Assembly (NCBI GenBank): GCA_964410945.1 | Contig: CAYPJE010000010.1 | Coordinates: 26,019-90,018, forward strand | Length of the DNA stretch: 64,000 nucleotides | Direction: 5' to 3' | DNA from: CAYPJE01 sp964410945 | GTDB lineage: Bacteria > Fidelibacterota > Marinisomatia > Marinisomatales > TCS56 | Part shown: positions 8,817 to 23,800 of the stretch, piece after piece | Layout of the letters: every line of letters begins with the position of its first letter | Position numbering within the stretch: position 1 is the first letter of the stretch | Notes under the pieces: generated by a model | Seen by the model: the letters and a program-made list of their open reading frames with translations, nothing else | Databases searched by the model: none | Told to the model about the DNA's origin: nothing | Position numbers and translations under genes: made by a program

Positions 8817-11800
8817 ATGAAGACCTTATCAGCTAATACTAAACCAAATTCACCTCAACTTTATCTGCTACTATTGTTTATGCTGTGCATGTCAGTAGTA
8901 TGGGGGCAATTACCTAACGAAATAATTGATAAAACTTTCGATAGCGATGGACTGGTGACGACCAATATCACCAGTGGTTTCGATGATGTAGGTTATGCCT
9001 CGGTTATACAGACTGACGGTAAAATAGTCGTGGCTGGCAAATCAAATTCTGGTTCAGGTAATAAATTTGCTGTGGCGAGGTATAATGAGAATGGCAGTCT
9101 TGACAACACATTTGGGACCAGCGGTTATGTAACCACTAGTGTTAGTAGCGTTGGCGATGAAGCCTGGGCTGTTGCCCTCCAATCCGATGGTAAAATTGTT
9201 GTTGCCGGTTATTCGGTATATGCTACTTGGTGTGAATATGGTGTAGTACGTTATAACAGTGATGGTTCACTTGATACAAGTTTTGATTCTGATGGTATTG
9301 TTACTACATCTGTTAATGTTGGAACTGGTTGGGGTTATATTTATGCAATCGCTATTCAGGAAGATGGAAAGATAATTATTGCTGGTTCAAGTCCTGCCGC
9401 AAATAACCAGGAGGATATTACCCTGGTTCGCTATAATACAAACGGTAGTCTTGATACAACCGGTTTCACACCCGATGGAATAGTTACCGCCAGCATTACC
9501 GGGGGAGAAGTTGCCCAGGGAATTGCTGTTCAGGAAGATGGCAAAATTGTGGTTGGTGGCTACAGCAGTACCGATAAAGAATTTTTGGTTTTGCGGTTTA
9601 ACAGCGACGGTTCACCTGATACCGGTTTTGGCAGCAATGGGATTTTTGAAACCAGCTTCGGTTATGGTCTTGTGTATGCAAATTCATTGGATTTACAGGA
9701 AGATGAAAAAATCATTCTGGTTGGTAGTGTTTATAATGGCACGGACATGGATTGTGCCACGATGCGGTTTACAACAGCCGGGGCGCTGGATAATACTTTT
9801 GACAGCGACGGGCTGGCCACCGTCAATTTCAATAATGGTAGTGATTATGGTGAAGGTGTGGCTGTTCAGGGTGATGGCAAAATCGTTGTTGCCAGCTCAG
9901 CAAACAATGGCTCGGCATATAAATTTGGAATTGTCCGCTATCTAACCGATGGCAGCCTTGACCAGGGTTTTGGGGATTATGGCAAGAAAATGATCAGCTT
10001 CGGGACCTACTCCTACGAGGATTGGCCCCACGATGTCAGTTTACAGGATGATGGTAAAATTGTGGTGGTGGGTCACAGCACCAACGGTACCGACGATGAC
10101 TTTTCGCTGGTACGCCTAAGTGGTGCAACGCAAATATTACCGAATAATAATAATCAATATACGGATAATATTTCCGGAATTCCCCTTAGCACATATGATG
10201 CCGACATGCGCCATCAATCACTCTACTCAGCTTCGGAATTATCCGATGTGGGTATACCAGCAAATTCAACAATTACCGCAGTTGAAATTATACCTTCCGC
10301 TGTTCCCTCAATTACCCTGAATAATTTCAGGGTAGGAACCGGGTTTACAGCCAACACCTCCTTCAGTGACTGGGAGTCGCCGGCGATTAGTTTCGGTCCT
10401 ACCAGCCTGGCCCCATCTGAATTCACCAGTATGGAGTGGTACCAAATTGACGTTGATGATATCACATGGAATGGAACCGACAACCTGGTTCTGGAAATCA
10501 GTCACGATAATAGTGATAATGATTATTCCAGTAACGGCGGTGTTTACCTGCGGGAAACAGGAATTAATAATCGTGCTATTCACACCGCAACGGATTACGG
10601 TGTATATCCGTTTGATGGAAACGGTTATTCAACTGATCAAAATGTTGTTGCCCTGCGCCTGCTATATGAAGTAGCAGCCGTTTTACCAGCCTCCAACATG
10701 GTTTTAACGGCCGGTGATGCTGAAATTGATCTGAGCTGGACCGCCTCCGGTGATGGCGACCTGTCGGAATATATTGTTTTCAGAGGTACAACCTCGAATA
10801 ACCTGGTGCGGATCGATTCGGTCAATTCCGGCACAACAAGCTATACTGATGATGGTTTAGTTAATGGTACCACCTACTACTACGGCGTCAAAGCCAAAAA
10901 CAGCGATGCGGAACTGAGTGAATTCACCAATATTGAAAATACCATGCCGGAATATTCCGGCCCTGTTAATATCACCGTTGCCAACAGCGATACCCGCGCT
11001 GCCCTGAACTGGGAAGCCCCCGGCGGAACCATCGCCGCCTATTTCATCTATCGCGGTACATCCGCTGATCCTACCGCTGAACTGGACAGTCTCGGCTCCG
11101 GGACAACCTATTATTTTGACGAAGGACTGACTAACGGCACAGCTTATTTCTATCGTCTGAAAGCCAAATTCAGTGATGGCAGCTTCAGCAGCTATTCGGA
11201 GAATTATGTCGTCACACCCAATGAATATGCCATGAACGTCGATGGCAATATCACTGACTGGGCCAATATCCGCCAGATCCATAATGATCCGGTGGGTGAT
11301 GTGGGTTCCGCTGATATTGATTCACTGAAACTAAATGCCGATGGTTTTTATTTATATGGAGCTTTAGTTACTGCATCTGATTTGGGTAACGACCTGGTTA
11401 GTATTTATTTTGATACCGATTTCAATGCCACCACCAGTGAGCAGGAGAGTGATCTTGGTGCCGATTACAAACTGACAATTTCACCTTGGGGTACCAATGA
11501 GTTTCTATTCAGGAATCAATTCAATAATTGGGAAAGCGATCCCGATGCCGACTTTAATATTATCAGTGCAAATGGCAATCAATTCCATGAATTCAGCATT
11601 CACCTTGACAATCTGGATGGCCCCGACTCATTAAGATTTTATCTCAGTTCCAATTCTAACGATAAGGCGCCGGATGCCGGCAACCGGGCCTATATTCTTG
11701 ACCCGAACGATGCCCCCCGCAATTTTTTTGTTGGTACTGGCGATACCAAAGCCAACCTGAACTGGAAAGCGGATAACTCATCCGGTTATTCCAAATACTA

Positions 11801-14800
11801 TGTCTATCGTGGTACTTCGACTGACCCAACTACGGCGATTGCAACAATCACGGGCGGGAACCCGCTCACTTCACATTATATGGATTCCGGTCTGACCAAC
11901 GGCACCACCTATTACTACCGCATCCGGGGACAGTATGCCGATAATTCCTACAGTGATTACACAGAGAGCATTGCGATTACTCCGGGCATGTACGTGGTAA
12001 ATGTCGATGGAAATATCAACGACTGGTCCAGTATCCGCCAGTTATATAATGATACCAATAATGATGTGGGCAGTGCCGACATTGATTCGGTAAAACTATA
12101 CGCCGATGATGAAACTCTCTATGGAACGGTTGTAACCACATCCAGTCTGGATTGGGATGAAGTCCAGTTGTTCATTGACAGCGACTTCAACGCCGGTACC
12201 GGTGAAAGCAATAATAATCTGGGGGCCGATTACCAGTTAAAGCTTAGTCCAAACAGCAGCGATATATTCAGGAACTACAATGGGAGCTGGCAGGATAACT
12301 GGGATTCTGATTTTACAGTGGTCCATGCCAATAACAACCAGTTCCACGAATTCAAGATCAGCCTGGATTACATTGGTGATCCTGATTCGTTAAGACTGTA
12401 CTATCGATCAAATTCTGATGATAAGGCTCCCGAGGATGACTATTACCTGGTGGTCAACACTGCCCAGGTAGCCCTGGATCCCCCCGGCGGCCTCACGGCC
12501 CTGGCGGACAGTGCCCAGGTCACCCTGCGCTGGAATGCCCTGGCACCAGCCAACCTGCATAAATATTATGTTTACCGCGACATGGCCTCACCGGCCGTGA
12601 CCCTGGTGGACAGCCTGGTGGCTGCTTCGCCACCGGATACCTTCCTGGTGGATGATGGACTGACCAATGATCAGACCTATTTCTATGCTGTTTCCGCCGT
12701 GGACAGCACCGGCCGCGAAAGTGAGAAGTCAGCTGAAATCATGTCCACCCCCAACCGCTATCACCAACAGGTGGTGGAATTATTACACACTAATACTTCC
12801 TATTCACCGACCGAAGACAGCGGTTATCCGTTTAACACGGTTTACTCGGATGTGAAACATCAATCGCTTTACCTGGCCCAGGACTTCACCGAAGCCGGTA
12901 TTCCGAACGGTGCCTGGTTGTCTTCGATAGATATAAAACCATCAGCGGTAAACTATGAAATACAGGATTTCCGTCTGGCCCTTGGGGCGACTAACAATAC
13001 TACAATCAATACTTTTACGGATCTTGAGGATTCAGTGGTCCATGGTCCCCTGACCTACAACCAGTCGGAATTCACTGACAACACCTGGAAACGATTCAGT
13101 ATCGACCCCTATTACTGGAATGGTACCTCCAACCTGATCCTGGAAGCCAGTGTTGACCGGGATAACTGGGGCGGTAATGGAGGTGTACATATCCGCCAGG
13201 TCGATGGCACCCGCGGTTACCGGGGTGGCAGTGATGGTGCTTCATATCCTTTTGGAAATATGGGTTGGACGGCACCGGAAGATAGAGTTTTGGCTCTGCA
13301 GGTGGTTTATTCCACCGTGGAACCGGTGGGTAATTTCCAGGCCGTTGCCTCTCATCAGAGCCTTGATCTGAGCTGGAATGCTCCGGCCAATGGCTCAGTG
13401 CAGCAGTACATTGTTTACAGTGGAGCATCAGTCAGTTCAATGGATATTGTGGGCACCACATCCGCCACTTCCTACACTGTTGATAACCTGACCAACGGCA
13501 ATACCTATTACGTCGGTGTCCAGGTCTTATCAACGGGTGACGAATATAGTGGTATCGTCTCCGACCAGGCCATGCCCGAATGGATTGGTCCCCGCTGGTA
13601 TGTGAACCAGGCTTATGGCGGTCCCCTGTATGAGGGCAGTCCCGACGCTCCCTATACCCAGATCCAGGACGCCATCGATGTGGCCCCCGCCGGTGATACT
13701 GTTTATGTATTACCAGGCCGCTATAACAGCAGTGATGACCAGTACCTGCGGTTTGTGGCCGATGATGGATTCTCGGCCAAGAATCTGGTGCTTATGTCCC
13801 GTGGCGGACCTGATTCGACTGTGATTGATGGTGAATATAATGGCACCAGTGGGAAGCGCTTGTTTGATTTTAATACTAGTACTGATTCGACCTCCCAAGT
13901 CATTGGTTTCAAAATTGTCAATGGTGGTTCCAGCGAATATGCCGGAGCGGCGGTACAGATAACCGGGAATTCCCAGGTTGTTTTCAAAAATTGTGTAATT
14001 GATTCCAGCAGTTCGGTCAGTGGACCAGCCATCTTTCTGGAGAACAACTCCAAGGCCTGGTTCCGGGACTGTGTGATGCGGAATAATGAGCGCACCCATA
14101 ATGAACATGTCGGTGGTGGCGTTTTCGCGTTGCATGATAATGACGGTGGTGACGGATGTTATCTATATCTTGACCGTTGCCAGTTGGTAAATAATGCCAT
14201 TACCTCTACCGGCCAAGGTGCTCAGGGAGGCGCGGTTTATGTTGGTAACAGCACCAACAATTCCAACTATCTGGAGGCGGTCAATACCGTTTTTGCCGGA
14301 AACTCAGCCAACAGCAACTGGAATGACGCCAGCGGATCGGCTATCTACAGCACCAATGGAAATTTATCCCTGATCAATTGTACGGTGACGGACAATAGTG
14401 GTGATAATAGCGCCATAGGCATTGAAGGTGGTGACTTGACGGTATTCAACACTATTATCTGGGGTAATACACCGGACATGAATCAGCTTGAGATCTGGGG
14501 TCCGGTGAGTGATGCCGTATCCTACTCGATTATCGAGAATGGTGATCCTGACAGCTATGAGGGTGGCGTACTGAATGCCGATCCGGAATTTGCCGACTAT
14601 TCCCTCCATGACCGCAGCCCGGCCATCGGTGCCGGCCGTACCACAGGTTATGATGCTAACATCCAGGTTATCAATGCCCCGGTCATTGATATAGAAGGCA
14701 CCGTGCGGCCCAATCCCGGCGGCAGCAATCCTGATATGGGCGCTTACGAAAACGCACTTGCCATTACCCCTTATCCGTCCCCGCCCAATAATCTGGCCTC

Positions 14801-17800
14801 CGAACCGCAGCATCAGGCGGTAGGTCTGACCTGGAGTCCTTCCGATTCCATGGATGTGGTGAAATACTATGTCTACCAAAGTACCGATTCCGCCAGTTGG
14901 ACCGCTGTGGATACGGCAGTTGGCTATGATCCTGCCGGAACCGTGATTTCCGGACTGACCAACAACCAGGCTTACTGGTTTGCTGTTACTTCTGTGGACG
15001 GTGATGATTACGAGAGTTCCAGGGCTTATACCCAGCAGGTAATGCCCGAGTATCAGGGTCCGGTGTGGTATGTAAATGTCTATTCGACCGGCCCCGTCTT
15101 CGAAGGCAGTCCCGATGCCCCGTTCGATAATATTCAGGATGCCATAGATGCTTCCAATTCCGGTACCGATACGGTGATGGTTCTGCCGATCTATGAGGAT
15201 GTGACTTACGAACGCAGCGGTAACTGGGAACTTGATCCCGGCGGCCGCAATATTGTTATTACCTCTTCTGAGGGCGCCGATTCAACGGTGCTGCTGACTG
15301 ACAATAATCACCGGCATTTCTGGATTCATAATAACGAGTCCAACAGTTTGATCATAAACGGGTTTACCTTTAAAAACAGCGCTAATGACTATGATTCCCC
15401 TGGTATCGAAATGGGTGGATCGGTCTATATCGATGGTGCTTCGCCGGTTTTCACCAATTGTGTTTTCGGGTTCAATACCGCTCTCAGGGGTGGTGCCGTC
15501 TATATCGGCTGGTATGGTGCTCCCCAGTTCCATTCCTGCAAATTCCTGTATAACCACGCCTACAACACCAACCAGGGGTATGAAGGTGGATCGGCCGGCG
15601 GTGGTGCGGTCTTCCTGTCAAACATAGACAATCTATCCGGCCCGGTTGTTATTTTCAACCGCTGCCTGTTTAACGGCAACACGGCCGAGGGCTATTCACA
15701 GGCCGCCGGAGGAGCCGTGAACCTGAATGCCCGTGCATCATTCATTAACAACCTGATCGTTAATAATAAAACCCGCAGTGGTATAACCGGCAGTTGGGCT
15801 GACAGTTACGGTGGTGGATTATACATCAGAGTTGATATTGACAATAATAATGCCGGGGAAGTCAAAATTATCAACACGACCATTGCCAATGATTCTTGTT
15901 TTGCTCCCAATGGTGGAAATACACATGGAGGCGGAATCTATATGGATGGCTGGCCCACGCAGATCGTTACCATGTTCAACTCGATTCTGTGGGGGAACCA
16001 TAGTGATGACGACTATTCCAGGAATATTGAAGATGGGGGCGGTAGTATTACTGCCAACTATAATTTAGTTGAAAATGGTGCACAGTTCAGCTGGTTTAAT
16101 TCCGCCTGGCCCCAGGGTAACCTGTCCGAAGATCCGGTCTTTACCGATCCGGGAAATGGGGACTATACACTTGATGACCATAGCGGTGCCATTGGCGCCG
16201 GTGTATGGAATTATGATGGTTCCGATGCACCGACGGTGGACATCACCCAGGCAACCCGGGTTAACGTCAATCCCGACCTTGGTCCCTATGAAAATCCGTT
16301 GGAAGAATCACCCTATCCGCGGGTAGTTACCAACTTCTACGCCGAAGGCCAATCCTACGGTGCTTACCTGGATTGGGATGCCAATCCCTCTGAAGACGAT
16401 TTAGCCTATTACGCCATTTACCAGGGAACCCAGCCTGGTTTTTCCGTCGTCCCCGGTGATTCGGCAGGTAGGGTTGATTATCATTCTTCCCAGGATGGGA
16501 ATACGGTCCAGTTTACGATCGAGGATGGATTGTTGAACGGTGTGGATTATTATTTCGTGGTGATAGCTGTAAATAACAGTGGCTACCGCAGCCTGGTATC
16601 CGCAGAAGTCATGGCCATGCCTGAATATATGGAAACAGTCTGGTTCGTTGACGTGAATAACGATTCCACCGTTTTCGATGGCAGTCCCGAAAGCCCGTTC
16701 CCGTACCTGCTGGTGGCCTTTGATAAGGGTCAGAACGGCGACACGATCATGGTCGCGCCCGGTGAATACAGCGGGAGCAATAACCGTGGAATTAATCTGT
16801 GGGATTACTGGAATGACAAGAGCACCAGGGAGCTGACACTCCTTGGTGAAAAAGGCCCTGACTCCACGGTCTTTGTGCTGAGTGGCGTTGGCGGCAATAA
16901 TTATTTCATGGATATCAGAAATCTGACCGGCGATCCGACGATCCATCTGGAAGGCTTGACCATCAGGGACGCTGTCAATTATGATGGTGGCGCTGTATCC
17001 CTGCGCGATGGCAGTCTGACAATTACCGACTGTGTATTCGATAACAATGCCACTAAAACCATCACAGCATCAGGTGGTGGAGCGCTCTGGCTTTGGCAGA
17101 ATGCCAACGTTGATATTGATCGTTCCCTGTTTAAAAATAATTCTACGTCCGGTCGCGGTGGAGCCATCAATCTGGATAACATGGATTTCAACTTAACCAT
17201 CAGTAACAGTATCTTCTATCAGAATGATGCTGATGACGGTGGTGGCGCCATATTTATTTCCCAGAATAATGCCTACACCCAGATCGTACACTGTACCTTT
17301 ACGGAAAACCATTCCAATAATCCTGGTTGGGCGGGAGCAGTGCATTCCGCCGGACCACCCCACGCCAGCGTGATTAACTCTGTTTTCTGGGATAATACTT
17401 CCGGTACCGATCCAGGCGACCTGACCGGCAGCTTTAACACCGTTGATCATAATGTTCTGGAAAATTCCGCCGGCTGGCCCGGTGAGAACTATACCTTTGA
17501 TCCCATGCTCGCCGATGCGGCCGGGGGGGATTTCAGTCTGTCTGAGTTTTCACCGGCGATCGGTATGGGATTAACCGAATACTATGATTATTTCACCGGT
17601 AACGTCAATCAGCCGGTCCCGGATTATGATTATCTGGGTGAAGTACGGCCCGATCCCGGTGCCACCAGCCCCGATCTGGGGGCCATTGAGCACTGGCGCA
17701 GCGAGAACCGTAAGTGGGTCTGGCTGGTACAGGCCGATGGTACCGATGAAGGCATGGGTCCGTTCAAGACCATCCAGTACGCCATCGATCAGTCCGCACC

Positions 17801-20800
17801 ATTCGATACGGTCCAGGTGGCGGCCGGTACCTACAGCGGTACCGGTAATGTTAACCTGAATTTTTGGGATACATTCATGACCGATAATAAACCGGTGATG
17901 ATTCGTACCGCATCCGGTCCGGAGGTCACGGTTATCGAACTGACTGAGGGCGAACGACTATTTGATCTGGATGGTGTCATGCTGGATACGGTGATTGTCA
18001 GCGGTTTAACGATCCGTGGCGGCAATCTGAGTGCCGGTGACGGTGGTGCCATCAGACTGGTTAATTCAGCCCTTAACTTTGCCAACCTGCGTCTGACAGG
18101 CAACAATGCCTCCGGTATGGGTGGTGCAATTCATACCAGTAATTCCTATGCCAGTTTCACCAATTGTGAGATATTTGGCAACAGTGCCGCCAATGGCGGT
18201 GCTGCTTTCCTGACCGGCGGTATGGTCGGTTTTGATCACTGTACCTTCTACGGCAACCGTGCCGGCGATGATCTGGGTATTGTGGCCGATGGCGGTGAAT
18301 TGACGGTAAGAAATTCGGTCCTGTGGAATAATACGATCTCCGAACAGGAAATCGTTGGTACTTCCACCGGTGAAGTCATTACGGTTGAATACTGTGATGT
18401 AATGGGCGGTTTCGAAGATGGAACCAATATCATCAATTTCAGACCTGGATTCACCGATGCCCTGAACGGCGACTTTACGATCGAACCGTGGTCATTTATC
18501 CTGGGTGCTGCTGATACAGCCGAGGTGGATGTTTATGACATCGCCGGTAACCTGCGGCCCGATACTACCGGCGCCGACCTGGGTGCCCGCGAGTCGGAAC
18601 AGAGCTGGGCCAACCCGCCGGATTATACCATACCCGTGTTCTGGTATGTCAGTTCCACCGGCAGCGATGATTACACCGGTGACGGCACCCCGTTTGCCAC
18701 GATCCAGCGGGCGGCTGACTATGCCCTTTACACTGACACGGTGTACGTTGGCAGTGGTACCTATACGGAAAATATTATTGTGGATGGCAAGCCACTGCAT
18801 CTGATGGCTGAAACTGACGCTGGTCAGACCATTATCGATGGTGACGGCAACGGTTGTGTTATCGATATCACCAGCGGTGGATTTGACTCATTCTACCTGG
18901 ATGGATTCACAATCCGGAATGGTGTGGCCGAGAGCGGCGGCGGTGTCAGCCTGTTCAACACGAGTGCGAAAATCAATAATTGTGTGTTTACCGCCAATTC
19001 CGCCACGGATTACAGCGGCGGCGGACTGTGGGCCTATAAAAATGATTCCTCCCAGGTGTACACGCTTGATATTGTTAATTCCGATTTCAGCGGAAATACT
19101 GCGGCCAACAAAGGTGCCGGATTAAGAATTACCGATCTGCAGACCACGATGACCAATTGTACCATCAGCGGTAATTCCGCCAGCTATAACACTGGTATAC
19201 ATGTCAGTGGTTATCTGGCTACTCTTACGATGGAAGATTGCCGTGTACTTGACAACCAGGCGGCAACATACGGTGCCGGCGGTGGAATTTCCAATGGCAG
19301 CGCATCATTGACGCGGGTACTGTTTGCCGGTAATATTGCCAATACCAGCGATGCCGGCTGGAATTCCGGTGGTTTGTCGATCTGGGGTGGTGCCGATGTG
19401 GAAATAAACAACAGTACCTTTACCGATAACAGCGCCGACTTCGGCAGCGGACTGGCAGTTGGTGCCGGTGCTTCGGCTACGATTAACCATAGTATTTTCT
19501 GGGGCAATACACCCGATCAATTAGCCCTGGATGTCTGGGAAGGTAATGGCGGTACGATCGATATATCCTGGTCTCTGGCAGAGGGTGGACAACCTGCCGT
19601 TACCGGAACCGGCGATGCCCTCAATACCCTGAACTGGGATGGTACCAACCGTACCGACGACCCGGCCTTCGGAATGGATTATACCCTGCTGGCCGGATCA
19701 CCGGCCATCAATGGCGGTAATCCCGATTCCATTGACAGTGACGGAACCCGTCGTGACATGGGCTTCAAACCCTATCTGACCACCCATTCCGGTCCGGTCT
19801 GGTATGTGGATGCCGCCTCCGGCAGTGATGTGGACGGCCAGGGCAGTGAAATGGCGCCGTTTGCCAGTGTTCAGGCCGGGGTGAATTTTGCCCCCGCCCA
19901 CGACACGGTCAGCGTGGCCGCCGGTATCCATATCGGACAGGTCAAATTCTATGATACAGAAATCGTCCTGACTGGTGTTGGTGATGAAACAATCCTCGAT
20001 GGTGCCGCAGCAGGCCCGGTAGTGCACATTACCGACGGATTCACAACCAGTACCGTTGTTAATGATCTGGTAGTAACCGGAGCCCCCGCCGACCAACCGG
20101 CTGTTAAAATTGATGACAGTGATCCGGAACTCAATAATATCTGGGTACGGGACAATGCCGGTGATGGTATCTATGTAACGGATGGATCACCAACCCTGAA
20201 TTATTGCCTTATTACCGATAATGCCGGCGACGGATTGGAAATTGATGCTAGTTCGGCCATTAATACCGTTGCCATGGTCAATAATACTATTTCCGGTAAC
20301 GATGGAACTGCGCTGAATAATGGCAGTGCTTCGGCTGGTATAACCCTTCGAAACAGCATAGTTTATGGCAATGGTACTGCGAGTAATGGCAGTATTAATG
20401 CCACTTATTCTGATATTGCCGGTATTGCCGGAACGGGTAACCTGGATGATGTTGATCCACTGTTTGTTGATCCTGCCAGTGTCGATTACAGCCTGCAGAT
20501 CAACAGCCCCTGCATCGATGCCGGTGATCCTACCGATTCCGATGACCCGGATGGCACCCCCCGCGATATGGGCGCCCTGTTCTACTACCGTAGTTTTGCC
20601 GGTGGAACAACAGCCAATACTGGCACAACAGTTACTGTATCCACCGATACTACAGTTGTTGTAAATGATGACTGGGTGGTTCAAGAGAACGATACTCTGG
20701 TGATCGATCCCGGAGCAACAGTATTTTTAGAAGATAGCGTTTCGATCCGTATTGACGGTGCCCTGGTTGCTAATGGCAATCCTGGTGAACCGATCCAGTT

Positions 20801-23800
20801 CCGGACAATCAACGAAGGCGATTATTTCAACGGAATCATTCTCATGGGCGGACCGGCTACCCGCGCCGACGATCCGGTATATTCCTATATGCTGATCACC
20901 GATGTGAATCCCGATTCGATACCGCTGACGGTCAATGGCAATGCCATCCTTGAGCATGTTACAATCGCCGGTAATGGCAACGCCACTTCGCTGACCACCG
21001 ATGGTACGGTCAACCTGCGCTATTCCATTCTGGAAGGTGGTACGACCGGTGTCATTGTTAATGACAGTTCCTTCGTGGATATCACCGAAGCGGATCATTT
21101 CGTCGATTTCGCCGGTGGTGATTATGCCCTCCTGCCGACCTCATCGGCGATTGACGTAGGTATAGATGAAGCACCGGGTGTTATCGATCCTGATTTCACC
21201 TACTCCGATGCCGGTGCCTATTATCACGATCAATCGGCCTATCCGGTCTTTAATACAGAAGTAGTATACCCGGCCTTTGGCGAGACAGTCGATGTCAGTC
21301 CCGATACCAGTTCTGATGTTGGCGCAGGATTGGCCGTGGCGACCCGTTTTTACAATATGTACGGCAATGCTAAAACCAATGCTAATGCTGACTGGTCATC
21401 CACACTGGGCAGTTTTGCTCTTGGCAGTACTGATACGACCGACCTGGATGGTGTTTCACTGAATACATTTTATACATCCACCATGGTTGATGATCAAAAC
21501 ACCTTTACTGTTTCTGTTGCGGGGGTTGATGGAACATCAGGCACTTTCAATGTCGTACCAGGTGCTCCGGATACCGTGTTGTTGGCTGGAACGGTAATAA
21601 GTGACACCAATATGGTCCAGCTGGATGAGCTGGTACTGGCTGTTGATGTGAAAGACCAGTTTGATAACCTGGTCAGTGACGGCGAGGCCGTTAACTGGAC
21701 CATCGATCCGATCGTTGGTGACGGAACTGGATTTGTGTTGGGCAGTGCCACAACCACAACCACCGGTGGACTGGCTACGGTTACGGTTACCACAGATCCG
21801 AACACTACGTTGGCGGTAGGTGACCGGATCAGGGTTCAGGCTGAATCCAACGGTGCCACCGTTTACCATTACGATATTACTATTGTACCGGATGATATCT
21901 ACAACCTCACCATGCCGGGTTCATTGACCGACGCGGTCATTGACCTGTCGGCTGACATTCACAGCATCGAAATTGCGGCCACCATGATCGATACCTTTGA
22001 TAATCCGCTGGAAAATGTAGCCGTTAACTGGGCGATCGTGGATGCCAATAATGTCGCTGGCTCCCTGACTGCTATTTCCACACTTACCGATGCCAGTGGT
22101 GTGGCCAGTGTTACTTTGACCACCGGTACCGTAACAGACTATGAATATAAGGTGCTTGGTCTGGTACAGGAGGAAGCGTTATTGGCGGCAATATCCGGTA
22201 ACAACAAAGAAGCAGCCCTGCAGGCCAACGGTGTCATCCGGACGACTGATAAGAATGGTAATGTGATTGTTACTGATACACAGATACCGGTCATGGTCAA
22301 TCCGATCACCGTCGCTAACTGGAGCCGGGTTGCCATCTTTGATTTGAATGATACCACCAATGTGATTCGTGTCGTTCCCGGTATACCGGATGCGATTACC
22401 CACGCTTTGGCTACCGATACGGTAATGACCCAGCGTGAAATGCTGGAAATCAGTGTTGAGGTGTTTGATCAGTTCGGCAATCTGGTGGAAGACGGTTCTC
22501 TGGTTTCCTGGGAGCTTGATACCCTGATCGGTGCTGGAGATGGCTTTACATTCTCATCGGCCACATCGATGACCAGTGGTGGTGTGGCTACGGTTGTATT
22601 GAGTACGGCCCCCGCCAGTGGCTTGGAAGTCGGACAGGAATACAAGGTCATTGCCACCTGTGAAGGAATCGAAAACCGCAGCGGCCTGATTACGGTCGTG
22701 GTGGATGATCCCTACAGTCTGGCACTGGAGGATTACGAACGGACTATTGAGGCCGATTTCCCCAATATTCCATTACATATCACGTTGCTGGATACATTCG
22801 ATAATTTCCTCGACGGAATCCCGATTTACTGGTCGATCATCGAAGGTACCGGCGGTGTTTTTGCCAATGGCAAGGACATGGATACCACTTATACGGGAAC
22901 CGAGGCTACCGGCTGGGCCAGTGATACCCTGCATTTATCTAACCTGGCAGGCAGCGCTTACAAAGTGCGGGTGTGGACCGACAACGTCGGAGGTTATTCA
23001 CCAGCGAGTATTATTGATAATCGGGATTTGTCCCTCGAATATGTACCGGCCGAATTTGCGGATGGACGTGAAGTCCTGGCACCGGATGCCGGAATGCCAG
23101 CCCTTAACCTGGCCCTGAGTTCGGTCTTCGATCTTGATGATACCACCGATGTTATTACGGTCCTTCCCGGGGCGCCAAACCTGATTACCTCCGCCGATCC
23201 CGACACGGTCTATGTTGTTCAAGGGCAAGTCGACACGATTACAGTTGATGTGTTTGATGCCTTTGGCAACGATGTTTCCGACGGTAGTGCTGTGGCCTGG
23301 AACCCAACGGCTAACAGTGATTTCGCGGTGCTTAGCCAGGATAATTCGGTCAACACCGGTCAGGCCCAACTGATTGTTTCTGTCGGCAACGAGGCGGCCT
23401 GGTTATCCACGATTGATTTCAGTATCGAAGTACAATCGGTATTCGATGCCAACAGCGCCCAGAAATTGATCGTGTATGTGGTGGAAGACGTCATTCCGCC
23501 GGCACCGGTAACGGCTGCGGCAATCTCACCGGCTGTCTGGACACCGGTCAATGATTTTGACCTGAGTTGGACAAACCCGGCCGAACATTCCGGTGTAGCT
23601 GGTGTTTATTATCAGATCGATGATAATGCCGCTGCCTATGTGGCCGGTGATGATATTGCCGAACTGGTGGATGTGGCCATTAATGTCAACGGAAAGTCGA
23701 CCCTAAAGGTCTGGCTGGAGGATAAGGCCGGCAACAGTGATTCCGATAATGCGGTGGAACTCACGGCCAAATGGGATAATGTGGCCCCGGATAATTTTGA

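Noticed and set aside
16401..16946. 181-residue antisense frame and many similar frames across the giant gene
   Set aside because: Expected from codon bias over a 17-kb gene; none has an SD or recognisable product.
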